Below are positions 7,708-15,833 of a stretch of DNA of 64,000 bases, piece after piece. The notes below the pieces were generated by a model. That model had not been told where the DNA came from. It was given only the letters and a program-made list of their open reading frames with translations, and made no database searches. Position numbers and translations under genes: made by a program. Position 1 is the stretch's first letter; the number at the start of each line of letters is the position of its first letter. The DNA comes from Halegenticoccus soli (lineage in GTDB: Archaea > Halobacteriota > Halobacteria > Halobacteriales > Haloferacaceae): the NCBI RefSeq assembly GCF_002844195.1, contig NZ_PEND01000002.1, forward strand, positions 434,001 to 498,000, written 5' to 3'.

Positions 7708-8715
7708 ATGGTCACGGACACGCTCACCGAGGCGGACCGCGCGGTGCTCGCCTCGCTCTTCGACGGGCCGAGGGACGTCCCCGGCCTCGCGGCCCGGACG
7801 GACTGGACCCCCGAGGAACTCACAGAGCGCGCCGAGTACTTCGCGGACAACGGACTCGTGCGCGAACGGGACGACGGCCGCATCGAACTCACGGCTAGCG
7901 GCCGGCGGATCGTGTTGGCCCCCGGCGACGGGAGCGCGGACGACGACATCGACCTGCCCGAGCGCGCGAGGGAGGCGCTGGCGGCGCTCGGGCTCCGGGC
8001 CGACCAGGCCGACGCGGTCCGGCACGCGTTCGCGTTCCTCGCGTACTGGGGCGAGGCGACGGCCGCCGAGCTCAGGGAGGGCGTCTACACCGAAGCGCCG
8101 GCCGGGTACGGATCGCCCGACGACTGGTGGACCGACTGCGTGCGCGACGCCCTGGCCGCCCTCCCGGAGGTCGAACCGCCCGCGGAGGACGGCGGCCCGT
8201 GGCGGTACGCGCGGGACGCGGAGGGCGCGGATCCGGCGGCCGAAGGCTGGAAGATGCTCGACACGACCGCCCCGCACGAGCCGTACACGAGCCTGACGCA
8301 CGTGCTGACCGACGAGTCGGCGTCTGCCGCCGAGCGCGCCGCGGTCGTCGCCGCCTTCGAAACCCTCCGCGAGCGGGGCGAGACCGACGACGAGTCGATC
8401 CGCGAGGCCGCGCGCCGCTGCGAGCACGGGGACGAACTCGACGAAGAGTGGTTCGAGGGCCGGTTGATCGAACTACTCGGATCCGTTCCCTTCGTCTTCC
8501 GCACGTCCGACGGTCGCTGGACCTACGTGTCGATGCGCGGCAGGGCCGACGTGGCGGCCGAGGGGACCGCCCCCGAGCCGTCGCCCGCCCCCGACAGGGG
8601 CGCGGAGGACGTGGGGGTGATCGCGGCCGCGGAGGACGTCGAGGACGCGGAGAGTGCGGAGGACGCCGAGGGCGCAGAGAGTACGGAGCACACCGGAGAC
8701 GCGGACGACCGTTGA
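7708..8715 (+). CDS. winged-helix domain protein of unknown function
   Basis: 335 aa from ATG 7708 (MVTDTLTEADRAVLASLFDG). Residues 1-75 form a winged helix-turn-helix (ADRAVLASLF...VPGLAARTDWTPEELTERAEYFADNGLVRER), followed by two further helical regions, one around residue 255 that may be another helix-turn-helix. The C-terminal ~60 residues are a low-complexity Ala/Glu/Asp tail with 'EDAE' repeats. No enzymatic motif. It could be a DNA-binding regulator, but the long middle part (~residues 90-270) is not a sensor domain I recognise. Confidence 0.7.
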   Translation: MVTDTLTEADRAVLASLFDGPRDVPGLAARTDWTPEELTERAEYFADNGLVRERDDGRIELTASGRRIVLAPGDGSADDDIDLPERAREALAALGLRADQADAVRHAFAFLAYWGEATAAELREGVYTEAPAGYGSPDDWWTDCVRDALAALPEVEPPAEDGGPWRYARDAEGADPAAEGWKMLDTTAPHEPYTSLTHVLTDESASAAERAAVVAAFETLRERGETDDESIREAARRCEHGDELDEEWFEGRLIELLGSVPFVFRTSDGRWTYVSMRGRADVAAEGTAPEPSPAPDRGAEDVGVIAAAEDVEDAESAEDAEGAESTEHTGDADDR

Positions 8716-8737
8716 GCCGCGGCGACGTCTCCGCGGC

Positions 8738-9355
8738 TCACTCGAACAACCCGTCGACGTCGCTCTCGCGCTGTTCCCGCCGCTCGACGTGCTCGCGGAG
8801 CCGCCGGTAGACGATCGCCCGATCGCGTTCCCCCGCGGCGAAGTCCATGACGAACGCGATGTACCGGGTCCGCGCGCCCGCCGCCCGCTCCTCGCGGGCG
8901 AACTCGACGGCGTCGGCGAGCACCTCCTCGTCGAACCGATCGTCCTCCTCGGCGAGCGCCCGCGCGGCGACGGCCGCCGCCTCGAAGTCGAGGTCGGAGA
9001 GCGTCGGTGCGCGCCCGTCGATTTTCAGCGCCGGCGGCCGGGCGCGCTCTACGCGCTCTGGATCGGTCGCGAGCGCGGCGAGGTACTTCCTGACGCCCTC
9101 CACGTCGACGCCGCGGTACGTCGGGGGCAGATCCGCGAGGTACTCGCCCGCGCTCTCGGCGAGGCCGGTCGCCCCGAGCCAGTTTCCCCGGCGCGCGTGG
9201 TAGACCGCCGCCGTGAACTGAATCAGCCCGTGGAGGAACCGCTCGTCGTCGCTTCCCCGCTCCAGACCGAGCCAGCGGTCCTCCCAGGCGTCGTGGGCGG
9301 CGTGGTACTCCCCGGCGTTGTAGACGGCGATACCCGCCCGCAGCGCGTCGTCCAT
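8738..9355 (-). CDS. DUF309 family protein
   Basis: 205 aa. I chose ATG 9353-9355 (MDDALRAGIAVYNAGEYHAAHDAWED). The AGEYHAAHDAWE... segment, then RFLHGLIQFTAAVYHARRGN and GATGLAESAGEYL, are the hallmark of the DUF309 helical fold, whose His/Glu residues suggest a metal or small-ligand site. The biochemical role of the family is unknown. Longer in-frame starts to 9469 add residues with no family character. It overlaps no neighbour and is convergent with the wHTH gene. Confidence 0.88.
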   Translation of the reverse strand: MDDALRAGIAVYNAGEYHAAHDAWEDRWLGLERGSDDERFLHGLIQFTAAVYHARRGNWLGATGLAESAGEYLADLPPTYRGVDVEGVRKYLAALATDPERVERARPPALKIDGRAPTLSDLDFEAAAVAARALAEEDDRFDEEVLADAVEFAREERAAGARTRYIAFVMDFAAGERDRAIVYRRLREHVERREQRESDVDGLFE

Positions 9356-9519
9356 ACCGATCGTACCGCGTCGCGCCGGAAAACGGTGACGAGCGGGCGG
9401 TAGGAACATCAGTCTGTGCCCTCTCCGTCCGTTGTCGCCGTCGGTGTCGTCAGATCCCGAGCGTCCCACTGGGAGACATGTTTATCTTGGTACCTGTCGA
9501 ACTGGCTGTCAGATTCCGT

Positions 9520-9714
9520 ATGAGTGGTCGGAGATCGGACCGAGGTCGGGAGTGCGGCCCGGGGAACCACGTGTACGAGATGCGTTCCTCGCGGGAACTG
9601 GAACCGCCCGAGCATTTCGAGGAGGACGACGTTTTCGTCGAACTGACGCTCGTAGTCGAAGAGATGATCTGTACGCGGTGCGGCAAGGAGCGAAAGATAG
9701 TGACGCACGAGTAG
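9520..9714 (+). CDS. 64-aa putative zinc-ribbon protein
   Basis: Starts at ATG 9520 (MSGRRSDRGRECGPGNHVYEM). Cys12, His17 and the CTRC pair (Cys51, Cys54) could bind one zinc ion, giving a C-H-C-C arrangement. The core ELTLVVEEMICTRCGKERK reads like a small beta-ribbon. Upstream, TTTATCTTGG at 9481-9490 is a plausible TATA element. The family is not recognised; the size suggests a regulatory or RNA-binding zinc microprotein, but that is inference. Confidence 0.65.
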   Translation: MSGRRSDRGRECGPGNHVYEMRSSRELEPPEHFEEDDVFVELTLVVEEMICTRCGKERKIVTHE

Positions 9715-9824
9715 TGCTAGAACTCGATGCAAGTCGCCCTTCACGGATCTATCCCTCGGCGCGCCAGTGAAGGCGCCGACGTCACCAGTGACCGCTCCAC
9801 TCGCGGTGACGTGCTGAAGAGAAA

Positions 9825-9867
9825 CGTCCTGACGGAGGTTCACGCGAGTGAACCACGTCAGGGCGCG
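9825..9867. repeat. tRNA-Arg 3'-end copy folded into a hairpin
   Basis: Bases 9825-9839 repeat the 3' end of tRNA-Arg (CGTCCTGACGGAG). The T-arm of this copy is turned into a perfect GGTTCAC...GTGAACC stem, and an outer CCTGACG...CGTCAGG arm extends it to about 9867. On the minus strand it lies immediately downstream of tRNA-Arg, so it could also act as a 3' processing or termination hairpin. Confidence 0.65.
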
Positions 9868-9878
9868 AACGAAGTGAG

Positions 9879-9951
9879 CGTCCTGACGGAGATTTGAACT
9901 CCGGTCCCTGGCTCCGCAAGCCAAGAGGATAGTCCACTACCCTATCAGGAC
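9879..9951 (-). tRNA. tRNA-Arg (GCG)
   Basis: A 73-nt cloverleaf on the minus strand. The acceptor stem is GTCCTGA/TCAGGAC with discriminator G. The anticodon arm TTGGC-TTGCGGA-GCCAG gives GCG (codon CGC, frequent in this GC-rich genome). T-arm CGGAG-TTCAAAT-CTCCG. No intron, no encoded CCA. Confidence 0.96.
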
Positions 9952-10073
9952 TCATACTCGGATACACGGGAGTGGCATAAGACGGTTACGATGTTGCCGC
10001 CCCGTGTTTCGAAGGCACAAAGAACCTTTTGACCATACGAAAGTGCTTTGAAAAGAGGCGACGACGTAGGGGT

Positions 10074-10766
10074 ATGAAACGACGAACGCTCCTCGCCACT
10101 GCGGCAGCGGCGACGGGTCTGGGGCTCGCGGGCTGCGTCTCCGACGGGGAGCAACCGGGCACCGGCGGGAACGACGACGAAGAAGGGACTTCGGCGGAGC
10201 AGCCCTCCGGCGGGACCGACGCACCCGACGGCGGAACAGACGCGCCAACCGAGGGCACCGGCGAACCGACAGCCGACGCCGACACCGACACGCCGGCAGC
10301 GGATACCGACGCGCCGACCGACGGAACGACCGACGCGCCGGCGGACGAAACCGGGACCGACGACGCGACCGAGACTCCGACGGACGGCTCGGACGGCGCG
10401 TCGGCTACCCCCTCCCAACCGTCGATCTCCGACCGATCGTTCGCCGAGACCGGTGACTGCTCGGAGCCGGAGACCGCCGAGATCGCGTACGGCGAGTCGT
10501 CCGTCGCGGCGACCGGCTGCATCCGCGGGCCGAACGGCTGTTCGGCGGCGAGGCTGAACGGCGCGACGCTCGACGGCGGAACGCTCGAAATCGTCGTCGG
10601 GATCGAGGACACGCGGGACGAAAACGAGGTGTGCACGGAGGCGATCGTCCACCTCGGCTACGAGGCGACCGTCGAGTTCGACGGCGGGCTCCCGGAGAAA
10701 ACGATCGTGATCCACGACGGGATGGACGGACGGAAGACCGTCGCCACCGCCGAGCGACCCGCGTGA
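10074..10766 (+). CDS. Tat lipoprotein with long Thr/Asp-rich linker
   Basis: 230 aa from ATG 10074 (MKRRTLLATAAAATGLGLAGC). The N-terminus is a basic KRR, hydrophobic stretch and lipobox LAGC, so Cys21 should be lipidated after Tat-type export. Residues ~25-130 are a low-complexity spacer rich in Thr, Asp, Gly and Pro (repeats of 'GTDAP', 'DTDAPTDGT'), typical of haloarchaeal surface lipoproteins. The C-terminal ~95 residues form a small compact domain with four cysteines (CSEPE, TGCIRGPNGC, EVC) that may pair as disulfides outside the cell. Unknown ligand. Upstream, AT-rich sequence (GAACCTTTTGACC) marks the promoter region. Confidence 0.82.
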   Translation: MKRRTLLATAAAATGLGLAGCVSDGEQPGTGGNDDEEGTSAEQPSGGTDAPDGGTDAPTEGTGEPTADADTDTPAADTDAPTDGTTDAPADETGTDDATETPTDGSDGASATPSQPSISDRSFAETGDCSEPETAEIAYGESSVAATGCIRGPNGCSAARLNGATLDGGTLEIVVGIEDTRDENEVCTEAIVHLGYEATVEFDGGLPEKTIVIHDGMDGRKTVATAERPA

Positions 10767-10883
10767 GGATCGGTTCGGGCGTAGGTTTATCACCGAAGGC
10801 GAGACCAGTACCACCCGTGACGGGGCCGACGCGAGGGAGGAGAAAATCGATAGACTGGCCGGCGGTATCGGCGCAAAGACAAC

Positions 10884-10892
10884 GCTTAAGCG
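10884..10892 (+). promoter_or_regulatory. TATA-like element of the RPA gene
   Basis: GCTTAAGC centred about 32 nt before the RPA ATG (10921), embedded in GC-rich sequence; the spacing fits a near-leaderless transcript. Confidence 0.5.
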
Positions 10893-10920
10893 CGGCCCTT
10901 GCCTGGATTTCGACACGATT

Positions 10921-12372
10921 ATGGGTGTAATTGAGGACGTGTACGAGGACCTCGACACCGACGTGCCCTTCGAGGAGTTCGAGGCCGCGGTCGCGGACAA
11001 GGTCGAGCAGATGGGGGGGCTCGCGGACGAGGAGACGGCGGCGATGCTCATCGCCCACGAGCTGAAGGACGAGGAGGTCAACGGCATCGCCGACATCGAA
11101 CCGGGCATGGACGAGGTGAAGTTCATGGGCAAGGTCGTCAGCATCGGCGAGCTGCGAACCTTCGAGCGCGACGGGGACGACGAGGACGGGCGCGTCGTCA
11201 ACGTCGAGGTCGCGGACGAGACCGGCCGCATCCGCGTCTCGTTCTGGGACGCGATGGCGCAGTCCATCGCGGACGGCGAGCTCGAAGTCGGCCAGGTGCT
11301 CCGGATCAAGGGCCGCCCGAAGGACGGCTTCAACGGCGTCGAGGTGAGCGTCGACAAGGCCGAACCGGACGAGGACGCCGAGATCGACGTGCAGGTCCTC
11401 GACGTGTACCGCGTCGACGATCTCTCGCTCGGGCTCTCCGACGTCAACCTCAAGGGGACGGTCCTCGACACCGACTCGGTCCGCACGTTCAAACGCGACG
11501 ACGGGTCCGAGGGGCGGGTCGCGAACCTCACGCTGGGGGACGAAACCGGCCGCGTGCGCGTGACGCTGTGGGACGACAAGGCGGACCTCGCCGAGGAGTT
11601 CGCCCCCGGCGACTCCGTCGTGGTCGTCGACGGCTACGTCCGCGAGCGCGACGGAGATCTCGAACTCCACGTCGGGTCGCGGGGTGCCGTCGAGGGGATC
11701 GACGAGGAGATCGAGTACGTCCCGGACACCGCGGACATCGGCTCGCTGGAGATCGGCCAGACGGTCGACATCGCGGGCGGCGTGATCGAGACCGACCCGA
11801 AGCGCACGTTCGAGCGAAAGGACGGCTCGGAGGGGCAGGTCAGGAACATCCGCGTCAAGGACGACACCGGCGAGATCCGCGTCGCGCTGTGGGGGGAGAA
11901 GGCGGACGCCGACGTCGACCTCGCGGACCACGTCGTCCTCACGGACGTGGAGATCAAAGACGGCTGGCAGGAGGACCTCGAAGCCTCAGCGGGCTGGCGG
12001 TCGACGGTCTCCGTTACCGCTCGGAATCGCTCGGAGGGAGACGCCGCAGACTCCGCCGCCGCCGCCGCGAGCGGGCAGGGGCTCGACGCGTTCAGCGGCG
12101 ACTCCGCGGACTCGGGGTCGGGGTCGGGAGCGTCCGAGACCTCCGCGTCGTCCGACGCCGGTGTCGGCGGTTCGTCCGGGGCGTCGGATCCGGCGAACGG
12201 CGAGACGGTCGAGTTCACGGGAACGGTCGTCCAGGCCGGCTCTCCCGTCGTTCTGGACAACGGCACCGAGACGCGGAGCGTCGACACCGACGAGAGCCTC
12301 CGCCTCGGTCAGGAGGTGACCGTCCGCGGTCAGCTTAGGGAGGGTCGTATCGACGCCGAGGAAGTCTTCTGA
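10921..12372 (+). CDS. rpa2: single-stranded DNA-binding protein RPA (Haloferax RPA2-like)
   Basis: 483 aa. Three OB-folds are visible in tandem (roughly residues 70-160, 170-260, 275-360), each with the RPA-type core: GRIRVSFWDAMAQ, GRVRVTLWDDKAD and GEIRVALWGEKAD. A low-complexity Ser/Ala/Gly linker follows, then a fourth short OB-like strand set at the C-terminus (VEFTGTVVQAGSPVVLDNG). It binds ssDNA in replication, repair and recombination. Start ATG 10921 follows the TATA-like element. The gene stands alone, unlike rpa1/rpa3 genes which pair with an RPA-associated protein gene. It lies directly upstream of the histone gene, as I recall for H. volcanii rpa2. Confidence 0.92.
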   Translation: MGVIEDVYEDLDTDVPFEEFEAAVADKVEQMGGLADEETAAMLIAHELKDEEVNGIADIEPGMDEVKFMGKVVSIGELRTFERDGDDEDGRVVNVEVADETGRIRVSFWDAMAQSIADGELEVGQVLRIKGRPKDGFNGVEVSVDKAEPDEDAEIDVQVLDVYRVDDLSLGLSDVNLKGTVLDTDSVRTFKRDDGSEGRVANLTLGDETGRVRVTLWDDKADLAEEFAPGDSVVVVDGYVRERDGDLELHVGSRGAVEGIDEEIEYVPDTADIGSLEIGQTVDIAGGVIETDPKRTFERKDGSEGQVRNIRVKDDTGEIRVALWGEKADADVDLADHVVLTDVEIKDGWQEDLEASAGWRSTVSVTARNRSEGDAADSAAAAASGQGLDAFSGDSADSGSGSGASETSASSDAGVGGSSGASDPANGETVEFTGTVVQAGSPVVLDNGTETRSVDTDESLRLGQEVTVRGQLREGRIDAEEVF

Positions 12373-12431
12373 GCGATCGCGTCGGCGTCCTCGCGAACCG
12401 GACAGTTCAATGGCGGAGAACGCCTTAACGG

Positions 12432-12443
12432 AAAGGATTATAC
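12432..12443 (+). promoter_or_regulatory. BRE/TATA box of the histone-HDAC unit
   Basis: AAAGGATTATAC lies about 28 nt upstream of the histone ATG (12468), the correct spacing for TFB/TBP-driven leaderless transcription. Confidence 0.65.
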
Positions 12444-12467
12444 ACGGCACGCGCTGGATATGTGGGT

Positions 12468-12899
12468 ATGAGTGTTGAGTTGCCGTTCGCCCCGGTGGAC
12501 ACTATCATCCGCCGTAACGCCGGCGACCTCCGGGTGAGCGCCGACGCGTCCGAGGAGCTCGCCCGGCGGATTCAAGAGCACGGCGCGGCGCTCGCACGGG
12601 ACGCCGCCGAGCGGGCGACGGCCGACGGACGGAAGACGCTGATGGCGGCGGACTTCGGCGTCGAACAGGTCGTCGACCGCTCGCAGCTCGAACTCCCGGT
12701 CGCTCCGGTCGACCGCATCGCCCGCCTCGAAATCGACAGCCGCTACCGCGTCGCCATGGACGCCCGCATCGCCCTCGCAGACATTCTCGAAGATTACGCC
12801 AACAACGTCGCGGCCGCCGCCGCGAAACTCGCCCGCCACGCGGATCGGCGAACGATCCAGGCGGAGGACATCGAGACGTACTTCTCCCTGTTCGAATAG
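12468..12899 (+). CDS. archaeal histone, tandem (two histone folds in one chain)
   Basis: 143 aa from ATG 12468 (MSVELPFAPVDTIIRRNA). It contains two fused histone folds, residues ~1-68 and ~75-143; each begins with the signature LPFAPVDTIIRR / LPVAPVDRIARLE and continues through ...A.. DGRKTLMAADF / ADRRTIQAEDIE. Haloarchaea encode this pseudo-dimeric form instead of separate monomers. Studies in halophiles found it non-essential and low in abundance, acting more as a regulator than a genome packer. The stop is only 2 nt before the ATG of a histone-deacetylase-family gene, so the two are very likely translated from one mRNA. Confidence 0.95.
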   Translation: MSVELPFAPVDTIIRRNAGDLRVSADASEELARRIQEHGAALARDAAERATADGRKTLMAADFGVEQVVDRSQLELPVAPVDRIARLEIDSRYRVAMDARIALADILEDYANNVAAAAAKLARHADRRTIQAEDIETYFSLFE

Positions 12900-12901
12900 G
12901 A

Positions 12902-13915
12902 ATGAAATTCGGCTACAGCGACGTCTGCCTCGAGCACGACACCGGAAGCCGCCATCCGGAAACGCCCGACCGCCTCAGGGCGATCCGGCGCGGGTTAGCG
13001 AAGCGTCACGGCGTCGAGTACGTGGAGGCCGATCCCGCGACGGAGGACGCTGTAGCCGCCGTCCACGACCCCGGATACGTCGAGGAGGTCCGCGAGTTCT
13101 GCGCGAGTGGCGGCGGGAGCTGGGACCCTGACACCGTCGCCTGCGAGGAGACGTGGGACGCGGCGCTCATGAGCGCCGGGCTGGCTCAGTGGGCCGCCGC
13201 CGCCGCGCTGGAGGGCGACTCGGGCCGGGAGACGCCGTTCTCGCTCGGCCGCCCGCCGGGCCACCACGCCGTCGCGGACGACGCGATGGGCTTTTGCTTC
13301 TTCAACAACGCCGCGGTCGCCGCACAGAGCGCGCTCGACGCGGGCGACGCCGAGCGCGTGGCGGTGTTCGACTGGGACGTCCACCACGGCAACGGGACGC
13401 AGGACATCTTCTACGACCGCGGCGACGTGTTCTACGCCTCGATCCACGAGGACGGACTCTACCCCGGCACGGGTCGAATCGAGGAGACGGGCGAGGGGGC
13501 CGGCGAAGAGACCACGCTGAACGTCCCGCTGCCCGCCGGGAGAGCGGACGAGGACTACCTGCTCGTCGTCGACGAGGTGCTCGGTCCCGCGCTCGATCGG
13601 TTCGATCCCGACCTCCTGCTCATCAGCGCGGGGTTCGACGCCCACCGGCACGACCCCATCTCCCGCATGCGCGTCTCCACGGAGGGGTACGCGCTCCTGA
13701 CGGACCGCGTTCGCGGCGTCGCGGACGACGTCGGCGCGGCGCTCGCGTTCGTCCTCGAAGGCGGGTACGGCCTCGACACGCTCGCGGAGGGCGTTTCGAT
13801 GGTCCACGAGACCTTCGACGGCCGCAAGCCCATGGAGCCCGAGGACGAGGCCGACGACGACACACGGGATCTCGTCGAGGAGATCCGCGAGATTCAGGGC
13901 CTCGGGTCGAAGTAA
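12902..13915 (+). CDS. hdaI: histone deacetylase family (class II-like/acetoin utilisation) protein
   Basis: 337 aa. Zn-dependent deacetylase motifs are all present: RHPETPDRLRAI, PPGHHA with the catalytic His pair, DWDVHHGNGTQ (metal ligands), SAGFDAHRHD (metal ligand Asp) and LEGGYG. Substrates may be acetylated lysines on proteins or small acetylated amines. It directly follows the histone gene (2 nt), arguing for co-expression. The last 22 nt overlap the 3' end of the convergent cca gene. The symbol follows H. volcanii usage from memory. Confidence 0.9.
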   Translation: MKFGYSDVCLEHDTGSRHPETPDRLRAIRRGLAKRHGVEYVEADPATEDAVAAVHDPGYVEEVREFCASGGGSWDPDTVACEETWDAALMSAGLAQWAAAAALEGDSGRETPFSLGRPPGHHAVADDAMGFCFFNNAAVAAQSALDAGDAERVAVFDWDVHHGNGTQDIFYDRGDVFYASIHEDGLYPGTGRIEETGEGAGEETTLNVPLPAGRADEDYLLVVDEVLGPALDRFDPDLLLISAGFDAHRHDPISRMRVSTEGYALLTDRVRGVADDVGAALAFVLEGGYGLDTLAEGVSMVHETFDGRKPMEPEDEADDDTRDLVEEIREIQGLGSK

Positions 13916-15345
13916 TCCGCGAGTTCGCCGCCGAACTCGTCCGCCAGTTCCGCGACCTCTCGACCGACGAGCACGTCGTACCCCCGTCGGAGTTCCCGCT
14001 CGACCCGCGCTCCGAGGGCCACATCGAACAGCGATTCGCTCCGCAGGAATTCCGCGGCCGTCGTGAACTCCCGGTCCCGCTCGACGACGTACCGATCGTC
14101 GACGAGGAACGGGCCGTACACGTCCTCGTCCTCGTACTTTCCGAAGAACCCCTCCGCGTGCTGTCGGACGTGCACCGGCGGCCCTTCGTGCCGTTCGATC
14201 GCCGGAAGCGAGGCGACCGCCAGCTCGACGAACAGCACCGCCCGCTCGTCCGCGAACGTCGCGGCGCGGAGGGGGGCGAACCCTCGTCGGTCGAGCTCCG
14301 AGACGACCCCGTCGAGCGACTTGTGGAGCTGCGGGTAGAGCTGGTCCTCGACGACGTCCGGCGCGTCGAAGACGACGGCGACGGGTGCGGTGCCGCGGGC
14401 GTCGACGCGCGCTTCGACCTCGGACTCCGCGAGCGGGGCCCGGTTCGGCGGGAAGAACAGCTCCTCCCGCGGGTCGTCGAGCAGTTCCCTGGCGTAGTGT
14501 TGCAGGCGGGCGACGTTCTCCGCCGAGAGGACGGCCGCGACGTTCCGTTCGGGGTCCGTGGGATCGATGACGACCACGGGGTCGTCGAACGATTTCCGAC
14601 CGTGGTCCTCCGGGTCGAGTTCGACGGGGGGGTGCCAGTCGGCCGCGGCCTCGATCAGCGGTTCAAACCCGCCGTATTCGAGGACGAGCAGTTCCGACAG
14701 GTACCCCGAGAAGCCTCGCGTTCGGAGGTCGCTCCCGTACGCGCCGATCCCCTTCAGGAATCGCTTGAAGATCCGGACGTCGCCGGCGAGGTCGTCGTCG
14801 AGGCGCGCGTCGAGGTAGGCGTTGTGGAACGGCGTTCGATCGACCGCGGACCGGATGTCGGTCGCGGCGGGCACGCCGTAACACGGCACGAGATCGACGT
14901 CGAACCCCTCGAACTCGCCGGTGACGTAGGGGTGTTCGGCGAACTCCTCGCGGCCGTCCGGCAGGACGGCGCGTCCGACTTCGAGTCCGTAGCGCTCCAG
15001 TTCCTCCCGCGGGAGCGACGGCGGGAAGCGGACGAAGAGGTCGATGTCGCGGTCGCCGGCGAGCCACGTCCCGCGGGCGGTGCTCCCCACCTGTAGCACG
15101 TCGCCCTCGACGGGGAGGTCGGCGATCACGGCCTCGACGCGCGCCGAAAGCGCCTCCGCGGCCGCCGCGAGACGCTCTCTTTCGTCCTGGCTCGGATCGA
15201 CGCGCTCGCGGACGGCCGCGACGACGCGGTCGAGATCGGAGGACGAGACGGTTTCGTCGCCGTCGAGATCGGAGGATGAACCGGCTTCGTCGCCGGGATC
15301 ACCCCCCGGTTTCGTCTCGTCGCTATCGTCGTCGGTGCCGGTCAT
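13894..15345 (-). CDS. cca: CCA tRNA nucleotidyltransferase (archaeal class I)
   Basis: 483 aa. The nucleotidyltransferase core has GSTARGTWLAGDRDIDLFV (GS...DxD) followed by DVDLVPCY with the third acidic residue, then the RIFKRFLKGIGAYGSDLRTRGFSGYLSELLVLEYG helical domain and the C-terminal RNA-binding region of archaeal class I CCA enzymes. It adds or repairs the 3' CCA of tRNAs, needed because none of the five tRNA genes here encodes CCA. The first ~40 residues are a halophile-specific acidic extension containing an 11-residue duplication. The 3' end overlaps the convergent hdaI gene by 22 nt. Confidence 0.93.
   Translation of the reverse strand: MTGTDDDSDETKPGGDPGDEAGSSSDLDGDETVSSSDLDRVVAAVRERVDPSQDERERLAAAAEALSARVEAVIADLPVEGDVLQVGSTARGTWLAGDRDIDLFVRFPPSLPREELERYGLEVGRAVLPDGREEFAEHPYVTGEFEGFDVDLVPCYGVPAATDIRSAVDRTPFHNAYLDARLDDDLAGDVRIFKRFLKGIGAYGSDLRTRGFSGYLSELLVLEYGGFEPLIEAAADWHPPVELDPEDHGRKSFDDPVVVIDPTDPERNVAAVLSAENVARLQHYARELLDDPREELFFPPNRAPLAESEVEARVDARGTAPVAVVFDAPDVVEDQLYPQLHKSLDGVVSELDRRGFAPLRAATFADERAVLFVELAVASLPAIERHEGPPVHVRQHAEGFFGKYEDEDVYGPFLVDDRYVVERDREFTTAAEFLRSESLFDVALGARVERELRRGYDVLVGREVAELADEFGGELADYFDPRP
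15229..15294 (-). repeat. two tandem 33-bp units inside cca
   Basis: Two adjacent 33-bp copies (each starting GTCGAGATCGGAGGA on the + strand) encode an 11-residue duplication (...SSSDLDGDETV / SSSDLDRV...) in the acidic N-terminal tail of the CCA enzyme. Confidence 0.85.
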
Positions 15346-15441
15346 GTCCGCGGGTTTCGTTGCGGGCGGCGAAAGGGTGTCGGTGCGTCCGGGGTGAAAA
15401 CGAAAGCCCTATCAAATAACCTCGAATACGGTAGAGTGCGA

Positions 15442-15514
15442 GCCGTCGTAGCTCAGTTGGTAGAGCACCTCGCTGTTAACGAGGTGGTCCCAGGTTCGAG
15501 CCCTGGCGACGGCG
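15442..15514 (+). tRNA. tRNA-Asn (GTT)
   Basis: A 73-nt cloverleaf. The acceptor stem is GCCGTCG/CGACGGC with discriminator G. The anticodon arm CCTCG-CTGTTAA-CGAGG gives GTT. T-arm CCAGG-TTCGAGC-CCTGG. No intron. No 3'-end copy is evident downstream, unlike the minus-strand tRNAs. Confidence 0.97.
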
Positions 15515-15649
15515 CTTCTTCGCACATCGACGCTCGAAGGACTATCGCCTCTCGGCTTCGACGACTCCTGTCCAGATCGGACGTCCGTATTTGACTGACT
15601 TGTATTTGCAGCCTCAACGGATAGTCACGCGCAGTTCGATTTTCGGCGT

Positions 15650-15754
15650 ATGCGTTCAGTCGTCGGCGCCGTTCGGTCGGTGCTCCGCTCGGTGATCAAC
15701 CTGCTGATCTTCGTCGTGACGCTCCCCCTCCGGTTGCTCCGGCGGATCCTGTGA
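15650..15754 (+). CDS. 34-aa cationic membrane microprotein
   Basis: The ATG at 15650 opens a 35-codon frame ending in TGA at 15752-15754. The product (starting MRSVVGAVRSVLRSVINLL) is one hydrophobic helix flanked by arginines at both ends (LPLRLLRRIL at the C-terminus). This is an amphipathic or membrane-inserted peptide, strikingly basic for a halophile. It sits in the gap between tRNA-Asn and tRNA-Met, and TATTTGCAGCC/GATTTTCGGC upstream is AT-richer than average. I recall similar very short haloarchaeal membrane proteins but cannot name a family. Coding status is inferred. Confidence 0.5.
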   Translation: MRSVVGAVRSVLRSVINLLIFVVTLPLRLLRRIL

Positions 15755-15833
15755 CCCGTATGTGGCGTCTCGGTGGAACCTTCACCGCGAGAGAGTAACG
15801 CTCAAGAGGGCCGCACCGGTAGTCGTTCCTGTC

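Noticed and set aside
11010-11025. G7 run in the RPA gene as a second frameshift
   Set aside because: The reading frame passes through it intact (QMGGLADEE) and the OB-folds on both sides are in the same frame.
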